Source: Aquabacterium sp. (GTDB lineage Bacteria; Pseudomonadota; Gammaproteobacteria; Burkholderiales; Burkholderiaceae_C). From it: 17,793 bases of DNA. Below are positions 13,683 to 17,793 of this stretch, in pieces; the stretch's first letter is position 1; each line of letters opens with the position of its first letter. The DNA lies in assembly GCA_017989885.1 (NCBI GenBank), contig JAGNPA010000005.1, forward strand, positions 1-17,793, read 5' to 3'. The notes beneath the pieces are model-generated. The model made no database searches. It worked only from the letters and a program-made list of their open reading frames with translations, and was not told the origin of the DNA. The position numbers were made by a program, and so were the translations under genes.

Positions 13683-14783
13683 TCAAGGCTGCACCACCCT
13701 CGTCACCAAGGTCGGCAAATCCCATGCACCACCGGGCGTGACGAGCTTGCACTGGCCCGTGCTGCTTTGGCTGGTGAGCACGAACGCATGACCATCCCAA
13801 GTCCACTCGTCGTGACTCCAGCAATCCCCCAGGCCACGCCCTTTGTGGCTGGCCGAGATCATGCCGTTGCCGAACTCACTGGCCGAGTCGGTCACCAACT
13901 CCGGCCGATGCGGTGGGCGCTCGTTCATCACCCAGACACACGAGCCCCTGTTGTAGGCACCGCTCCAGCACAGCGTCCCCACCAGCCACTTGCCGCCACC
14001 CAGCGGCTCGAAACGCAGCTGGCCTTCTTCGCTCTCCGGCGACAAAGCTTCGGCGTCCTCCACGTCCTTCAGCAATGCTTCCCGCAGAGCCGCCTGGGCC
14101 TTTGGGCTCAGGCCCAGCACCTGCTCAGCCGTTCGGCCCTTGGGCTGTTCAGGCACCCTGGCGGCCTTCACCACAGGCATGAGCACAGGGGGAAAGGCTA
14201 GGTCTTCGGACCGGTTACCGGGGCGTGCCAGCGCACCAGGCGTGCCGATACGGCCCTGAAACTCGTCCATCTTCAACAACACCGCAGCCGCCCCCCGGTC
14301 AGACAAGCGCCACACATTGTGACCATGGCTGAACTCAATGCGCGCGTTGGGACGCGGCAAGGCATGGAGCACCGCCTGCATCTGCGCCCGGTTGAAACTG
14401 AAGCTGTCTTGTGCGTCTAGCCAGGTCATGGCACCCAGCGCTTTGCCGTTGACACGTAGCTTGAGGCGACCCGCACCACGCGCCGGGGCCGACACTGCCT
14501 CCGCCTCGTCGCCGTAGCTGCCCAGAGCGACGCGGGCCTGCACTGGCGTGCCCGGCCCGGCTGCGCGCGTGAGCAGCAGCGAAACCGGCAGCTCCTCTGC
14601 ATCAGCCTGGTATCCGGCGGCTCGGCAAGTACGGGTGTTATCGCAAGCCAAGTCCCAGTCGTGGTGGGTGAAGGCGACACCTTCCAGGCGCGACGCTGGG
14701 TGCTCGGCAGTGGTGGCAGCTTGGGCCGTGAGTACGCCGCCCCATACAAGCATCGAGCAGGCGCGGGCAAGAAGTGAGTCCAT
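13683..14783 (-). CDS. DUF1176 domain-containing secreted protein
   Basis: The 366-residue protein starts with a signal-peptide-like segment (MDSLLARACSMLVWGGVLTAQA, probable cleavage near residue 22). The DUF1176 pattern follows: FTHHDWDLACDNTRTCRAAGY near the start, FSFNRAQMQAVLHAL in the middle, and the Cys/Trp-rich end with LCWSGAYNRGSCVWVMNE and GLGDCWSHDEWTWDGHAFVL. Several paired cysteines suit a periplasmic location. DUF1176 has no established function. Its stop abuts that of the parDE third gene with no base between them (TGA/TCA sharing a TGATCA palindrome). The ATG at 14783 is taken, with GAG 4 bases upstream; an ATG at 14753 would give a shorter signal sequence. It is about 220 bp downstream of hipA on the same strand. 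Confidence 0.85.
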   Translation of the reverse strand: MDSLLARACSMLVWGGVLTAQAATTAEHPASRLEGVAFTHHDWDLACDNTRTCRAAGYQADAEELPVSLLLTRAAGPGTPVQARVALGSYGDEAEAVSAPARGAGRLKLRVNGKALGAMTWLDAQDSFSFNRAQMQAVLHALPRPNARIEFSHGHNVWRLSDRGAAAVLLKMDEFQGRIGTPGALARPGNRSEDLAFPPVLMPVVKAARVPEQPKGRTAEQVLGLSPKAQAALREALLKDVEDAEALSPESEEGQLRFEPLGGGKWLVGTLCWSGAYNRGSCVWVMNERPPHRPELVTDSASEFGNGMISASHKGRGLGDCWSHDEWTWDGHAFVLTSQSSTGQCKLVTPGGAWDLPTLVTRVVQP

Positions 14784-15002
14784 GTCTCAGATGTATTGAA
14801 TCGCGTGGTGGATTAACTCGGCCGACCAACGACCTGTGGCCCTGTCCGCCTGACCTTGCACACAGGACCCAGCCAGCTCATTCAAGCCATCCGTCTTGTG
14901 ATCATCAGCTACGGGTCTGGGCATCTCAACTCCGGGCAAGTGCTCTGGAACTGTCAATGATAGGGCCCTGACCACCGCGCCACCGAGGCCTGCAGACAGC
15001 AC
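14784..15002. other. Intergenic region between hipA and the DUF1176 gene
   Basis: I see no convincing gene. A 71-codon minus-strand frame starting at a GTG directly after the hipA stop (15002 to 14787) has no ribosome-binding site, mixed third-position bases and no recognisable motif. No stem followed by a T-run is evident on the minus strand. The region should hold the DUF1176 promoter. Confidence 0.4.
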
Positions 15003-16298
15003 TCAGCGTCTGTTGGACCGGCGGCGCGTTCGGGCCTGCTTCGCAGCTTCCACGGCCATGGCCAGGTCATGTGGCCGGGACGCGATCTCAGATGCCAGCC
15101 CAAACGACCATCGCACCGATTCGACCACCTCATCATGCACGCCAGGCAGTGGCGCCAGCGCCTCGCGCATGCATGGCTCCCATTGGCTCGCTACGGTTTG
15201 CGCTGCCGATGACAACCAGGCTGCCGCCACCTCCACATCGAGCCCGAAGTGAGCCGCCACGCCTAGAAAGCGGCCGAGCCCTGCCTCCCCGTTGCCATCC
15301 AGCCCTGTTGCCATGGAAAGACTGGGCCGATCACCATTGCGCACGGTGAACATCGGCGTGATGTCGAAGGCAGGTGACAAGCGCCACCCATGTCCATCAT
15401 GAAGCAAGCCATGGTTGCGGGGGTGATCGTCCATGTTGCCAACCAATGCATTGAAGACCATGCGCTTCCAAAGCTCTTGCGTCTCCAACGCCCCCCAGCG
15501 CCTCATCGCGTCCGCCAAGTGCAGATACGAGCGCCGCGGGTCGCCGCGAACGGCCGATGGCTCCAGTTGCAGCACGGCATGCGCGCTGGCAAAGAGCCGG
15601 CGTTGTGGGCAGGCGGGATCGCCAGTCCGGTCAAAGCGCTCGATCATGAACACCTGGTGGGCACCGTGCGTGCGCAACGCGATCTCCGGCACTGTGAGCC
15701 CGACCCTGCGCGCCAGGGACATGGCCACAAACTCACGTGCTGGCATACACGGCAAATCACCGCGGTCTTGCATCTTCACCAGCCACAACTTGCCCTCGTG
15801 CTCAAACGTCGCCTTGGGGCGCTCGCCCCCCGCACTGGTTCCGGCATCACCGTTGACGCGGCGGATGGCGCGCGAAGAAGGTGAGCCCTCTTCGAGTCGG
15901 TCCAACTCACTGGCAAGCGCCGATACCGGCTTCGGACGCCATGCAAGTTTGTGCTCAATATGCGTGCACACCTCGATGGCGCCCACCGTATCGGGCGGCC
16001 CCATTTCAAGCAGTTCGATGGCGGACAGGTCTCTGCCGGCGTTGGCACACAAACGGTCTTGCCCGTACCCCGCGGGCTTGGCGTCCTGAATGACGAAGGG
16101 CAGGCCTGCGATCTTGGGGATGGGAACATGGCCCTTCTTCAAGCGCAGTTGCACCGGATCCAGCGCCACCGCCTGCTGCTGGGACAAGAATTCAGGCAGG
16201 TAACGGAACCCTGCTGGATGCTCGTGCACCAGCTCACCGGCCTGAACGGGCACGCTGCGGCCAGGAAGCCAAACCCAAACCGGAACAGCGTGGTCCAT
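15003..16298 (-). CDS. hipA: HipA-family serine/threonine kinase toxin
   Basis: The 431-residue protein is HipA-like throughout. The N-terminal Couple_hipA-type domain covers roughly residues 5-110. The Ser-containing loop GTSAGGERPKA (Ser155, equivalent to autophosphorylated Ser150 of E. coli HipA) is followed by ATP-site Lys175 in LWLVK and IERFDR. The catalytic segment is GNMDDHPRNHGLL with Asp290 and Asn295, then LSPAFDITP with Mg-binding Asp312. The D-N and D-D spacings (5 and 22) are close to those of E. coli HipA (5 and 23), so the kinase should be active. Characterised HipA toxins phosphorylate aminoacyl-tRNA synthetases and halt growth. The ATG lies 3 bp after the hipB stop, and its AAGGA ribosome-binding site sits in a small hairpin. 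Target unknown. Confidence 0.92.
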   Translation of the reverse strand: MDHAVPVWVWLPGRSVPVQAGELVHEHPAGFRYLPEFLSQQQAVALDPVQLRLKKGHVPIPKIAGLPFVIQDAKPAGYGQDRLCANAGRDLSAIELLEMGPPDTVGAIEVCTHIEHKLAWRPKPVSALASELDRLEEGSPSSRAIRRVNGDAGTSAGGERPKATFEHEGKLWLVKMQDRGDLPCMPAREFVAMSLARRVGLTVPEIALRTHGAHQVFMIERFDRTGDPACPQRRLFASAHAVLQLEPSAVRGDPRRSYLHLADAMRRWGALETQELWKRMVFNALVGNMDDHPRNHGLLHDGHGWRLSPAFDITPMFTVRNGDRPSLSMATGLDGNGEAGLGRFLGVAAHFGLDVEVAAAWLSSAAQTVASQWEPCMREALAPLPGVHDEVVESVRWSFGLASEIASRPHDLAMAVEAAKQARTRRRSNRR

Positions 16299-16315
16299 GC
16301 GTCAGTCCTTGACGC
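16299..16315 (-). promoter_or_regulatory. Hairpin presenting the hipA ribosome-binding site at the hipB-hipA junction
   Basis: On the minus strand GCGTCA, loop AGGAC, TGACGC forms a perfect 6-bp stem that ends directly before the hipA ATG. The loop contains the Shine-Dalgarno AGGA, and the hipB stop codon lies in the 3' arm. Ribosomes finishing hipB would open it, so it could tie toxin translation to antitoxin translation. Confidence 0.45.
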
Positions 16316-16613
16316 CTGCCAGCTCGCTGCGGGCGTAGGCGGCGATCTCAGGATCGGTCTGGAGCGAGAACAGCTCGTCGGCCTGCGCGAGCAAGCCCAT
16401 GGCATCGAGCACCTTCAGGACGTTGCCAAAGGCAATGCCATCGAAGCCTCCCTCAATGGAGGCCACCGTGCTGATGCCAACGCATGCCAGCTGAGCCAAC
16501 TCGGCCTGGGTCATCTGCCTCGCCTTGCGGGCCACCTTCACGCGCTCACCCAGGCGCAACAGCGCATGCTGGATGAGAACCGGAACCGGTTGCTTGCGTG
16601 GCATCGTTGTCAT
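16302..16613 (-). CDS. hipB: HipB-family XRE antitoxin/repressor
   Basis: The 103-residue protein has an XRE/Cro helix-turn-helix from about residue 20 to 75. GERVKVARKARQMTQAELAQLA gives helices 1-2, CVGISTVASIEGG gives the recognition helix, and FGNVLKVLDAMGLL closes the domain. A short C-terminal tail follows (DPEIAAYARSELAGVKD). It should bind HipA, mask it, and repress the operon from the inverted repeat lying immediately upstream. It starts at ATG 16613; an ATG at 16604 (MPRKQP) is possible and may be the real one, because the predicted transcript start is almost on the first ATG. It precedes hipA with 3 bp between them. Confidence 0.9.
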   Translation of the reverse strand: MTTMPRKQPVPVLIQHALLRLGERVKVARKARQMTQAELAQLACVGISTVASIEGGFDGIAFGNVLKVLDAMGLLAQADELFSLQTDPEIAAYARSELAGVKD

Positions 16614-16643
16614 AGGAATGAATAGTATGGATAAATCATTCCT
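16614..16643. promoter_or_regulatory. Inverted repeat operator upstream of hipB
   Basis: AGGAATGA (16614-16621) and TCATTCCT (16636-16643) are perfect 8-bp arms 14 bp apart. The repeat begins one base before the hipB ATG and straddles the predicted -10. This is the layout expected of a HipB autoregulatory operator, though the sequence differs from the E. coli TATCC-N8-GGATA site. Confidence 0.6.
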
Positions 16644-16650
16644 TTGGCAA
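16622..16650 (-). promoter_or_regulatory. Predicted hipBA promoter
   Basis: On the minus strand TTGCCA (16650-16645, 5 of 6 to consensus) and TACTAT (16627-16622, 4 of 6) are separated by exactly 17 bp. Transcription would start near 16615, giving a nearly leaderless hipB mRNA if ATG 16613 is used or a leader of about 10 bases for ATG 16604. Confidence 0.5.
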
Positions 16651-16704
16651 GGATCAGCAAAATCCGCCCCGTATCGCAGCGATCCTTGAGCCGCCCGACG
16701 CCCC

Positions 16705-16733
16705 TAGACACTCGCCCCAAACTGATGCAAAAT
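16705..16733 (+). promoter_or_regulatory. Predicted promoter of the HTH-MNT/HEPN operon
   Basis: TAGACA (16705-16710, 5 of 6 to the -35) and CAAAAT (16728-16733, 4 of 6 to the -10) have a 17-bp spacer. Transcription would begin near 16740, about 15 bases before the ATG at 16755, which supports that start over longer alternatives. Confidence 0.45.
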
Positions 16734-16762
16734 AAGCGCCAATCGTCGCCAAAAATGCATCA
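16723..16762. promoter_or_regulatory. Inverted repeat spanning the -10 and start codon of the HTH-MNT gene
   Basis: TGATGCA (16723-16729) and TGCATCA (16756-16762) are perfect 7-bp arms 26 bp apart, one covering the predicted -10 and the other the ATG. CGCCAA occurs twice between them (16737-16742, 16747-16752), 10 bp apart, about one helical turn. This suits autorepression by the winged-helix domain of the encoded protein. Confidence 0.45.
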
Positions 16763-17357
16763 ATCTATCGCCTCTGTCCTGCTGCCTGAATACCGCCGCC
16801 GCGTGCTGGGGCTGCTGCTGCTTCGGCCCGACCTCGCCCTGCACGGCCGAGAAATCGCGCGCCGCACCGGCCTGCCTGCCGGCACCGTCACGCGAGAGTT
16901 GACCAAGTTGGCAGAAGTCGGCCTGTTGCTGAGAGAGAAGCGTGGCAACCAGCAGGTTTACAGCGCGAACACCCATTGCCCGATCTTTGCGGAGATGGCC
17001 AGCATCCTGCGCAAAACCTCAGGCCTGGCCGACGTGCTGCGCCAGGCACTGGCCTCCATGGCCGATCAAATCCGGCTCGCGTTCATCTTCGGCTCCGTCG
17101 CGCAAGGCCGAGAAACCGCCGACAGTGACATCGACGTCATGATCGTGGGCACACTCGGCTTTGCCCAAGCCGTTGAACTGCTGTACCCCGTTCAAACCGA
17201 CCTGGGTCGTGAAGTGAACCCACAGGTGTTCTCTGCATCAGAATTCACACACAAGGTCGGCACCGACGCGTTCCTGCGTGACGTGCTGGCCAAACCAAAA
17301 ATATTCTTGATCGGGGAAGAACGTGACCTTGCAGAACTTGCTGGGGCGGAGCCTTGA
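16755..17357 (+). CDS. Winged-helix/MNT nucleotidyltransferase fusion (MntA-like antitoxin candidate)
   Basis: The 200-residue protein has two parts. Residues ~8-75 form a winged helix with REIARRTGLPAGTVTRELTKL as the HTH and LLLREKRGNQQVYS as the wing. Residues ~105-200 are a minimal nucleotidyltransferase domain with the pol-beta motif FGSVAQGRETADSDIDVMIVG (Gly113-Ser114, Asp125, Asp127), then GREVNPQVFSASEF. In HepT-MntA systems the MNT protein AMPylates and silences the HEPN RNase; here the DNA-binding domain is fused on, so it may also repress. Longer starts (TTG 16644, ATG 16725) would read through the promoter; ATG 16755 gives the natural N-terminus. It overlaps the HEPN gene by 35 bp. 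The domains are certain; the antitoxin role is inferred. Confidence 0.85.
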   Translation: MHQSIASVLLPEYRRRVLGLLLLRPDLALHGREIARRTGLPAGTVTRELTKLAEVGLLLREKRGNQQVYSANTHCPIFAEMASILRKTSGLADVLRQALASMADQIRLAFIFGSVAQGRETADSDIDVMIVGTLGFAQAVELLYPVQTDLGREVNPQVFSASEFTHKVGTDAFLRDVLAKPKIFLIGEERDLAELAGAEP

Positions 17358-17760
17358 CGGCATCACGCCTGACAAAACTCAAATCGCCAAACTGCTGGCA
17401 GCCGCACAGCGCAACATCCAGGATGCCCAACTGTCTGCGCTGAGCGCCGAAAACCGCTTTGATGCGGCTTACAAAGCCATCATGCAACTGTCGATGGCGG
17501 CCTTGCAGGCCCACGGCTACCGCACACTGACCAGCAAGCCCGGCCACCACCAGACCGCCATCCAGACCCTGCCATTGACCGTGAGCTTGCCGCAATCACA
17601 AGTCATCCTGCTGGACGCTTTGCGCAAGCAACGCCACCTCGCCGACTATTCTGGCGACCTGGTTTCTGATGCCGCCATGACGGACTGCCTGAAAAGCGCC
17701 TTGACGCTACAAGCGCATGTTGTTCACTGGCGCAAGACCAACAAGCCCGACTTGCTCTGA
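17323..17760 (+). CDS. HEPN-domain protein (toxin candidate partnered with the MNT protein)
   Basis: The 145-residue helical protein starts at GTG 17323 with GGGGAAG 6 or so bases before it, inside the 3' end of the MNT gene (35-bp overlap). It reads as a HEPN domain: a first helix KLLAAAQRNIQDAQLSA, a second helix from Arg45 (RFDAAYKAIMQLSMAALQAHGYR) and, near the C-terminus, LRKQRHLADYSGDLVSD (residues 100-116). The R-K-Q-R-H segment is in the place where HEPN RNases carry their R-X4-6-H motif, but the Arg101-His105 spacing is one residue short, so catalytic activity is uncertain. With the MNT neighbour it forms a classic MNT/HEPN pair, though here the MNT gene comes first. It could be a toxin or a defence effector. 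Confidence 0.75.
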   Translation: MTLQNLLGRSLDGITPDKTQIAKLLAAAQRNIQDAQLSALSAENRFDAAYKAIMQLSMAALQAHGYRTLTSKPGHHQTAIQTLPLTVSLPQSQVILLDALRKQRHLADYSGDLVSDAAMTDCLKSALTLQAHVVHWRKTNKPDLL

Positions 17761-17793
17761 CCCTGACTGCCGTATCGCACCTGGGAATGAGCA

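Noticed and set aside
14787..15002. 71-codon minus-strand frame between hipA and DUF1176
   Set aside because: It has no ribosome-binding site, uneven third-position usage and no motif; too weak to call a gene.
16644..16754. TTG (16644) or ATG (16725) starts for the MNT protein
   Set aside because: Both would put the predicted promoter or operator inside the gene, and the added residues are not part of the winged helix.
17787..17793. ATG near the right edge that could start another gene
   Set aside because: Only seven bases are visible, and the upstream GGGA is too little to support a call.
1..17793. CRISPR arrays, tRNA or rRNA genes, insertion sequences
   Set aside because: I looked for regularly spaced repeats, cloverleaf-like tRNA ends, rRNA signature stretches and transposase frames with terminal repeats, and saw none.

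Overview
The window looks like a chromosomal segment of a high-GC betaproteobacterium, probably Burkholderiales and perhaps Comamonadaceae-like. The grounds are strong GC bias at third codon positions, long antisense open frames of the kind GC-rich genes produce, an OruR/PEG-type AraC regulator, coniferyl-aldehyde-dehydrogenase-family enzymes and a membrane-anchored TAXI protein. The genus assignment is inference.

The left part (1-10829) is a catabolic locus. After the 3' end of a TerB-like gene, five minus-strand genes are packed head to tail and probably form one operon. In transcription order they are an FAD-binding dehydrogenase (6018-7640), a GMC oxidoreductase (4368-6014), an aldehyde dehydrogenase (2885-4333), a bile acid:sodium symporter-family carrier (1949-2836) and a ThDP-dependent enzyme (269-1921). 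The last has a benzoylformate-decarboxylase-like active site, although automated pipelines would probably call it acetolactate synthase. Divergent from the operon are an AraC-family regulator (7723-8754), a second aldehyde dehydrogenase (8800-10218) and an unrecognised 168-residue protein (10323-10829). A near-identical 12-bp palindromic motif lies in the divergent promoter region and upstream of the 168-residue gene, suggesting one regulon. The enzyme set fits uptake and stepwise oxidation of an alcohol or 2-oxo/2-hydroxy acid through aldehydes to acids. The substrate cannot be read from sequence.

The middle (10830-12533) is a 297-bp non-coding stretch rich in hairpins, followed by a TAXI-family solute-binding protein with membrane anchors at both ends and no TRAP permease nearby.

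The right part (12565-17760) holds three toxin-antitoxin-like modules in about 5.2 kb. These are parDE with an unknown third gene overlapping parE by 4 bases; hipBA on the minus strand; and, divergent from hipB, a winged-helix/MNT nucleotidyltransferase overlapping a HEPN gene. A secreted DUF1176 protein (13683-14783, minus) sits between parDE and hipBA. The hipB/MNT intergenic region carries two convincing inverted repeats, each laid over a predicted promoter. A hairpin at the hipB-hipA junction places the hipA ribosome-binding site in its loop. The most novel candidates are the third gene of the parDE operon, the HTH-MNT/HEPN pair with its operator, and the shared motif of the catabolic regulon.
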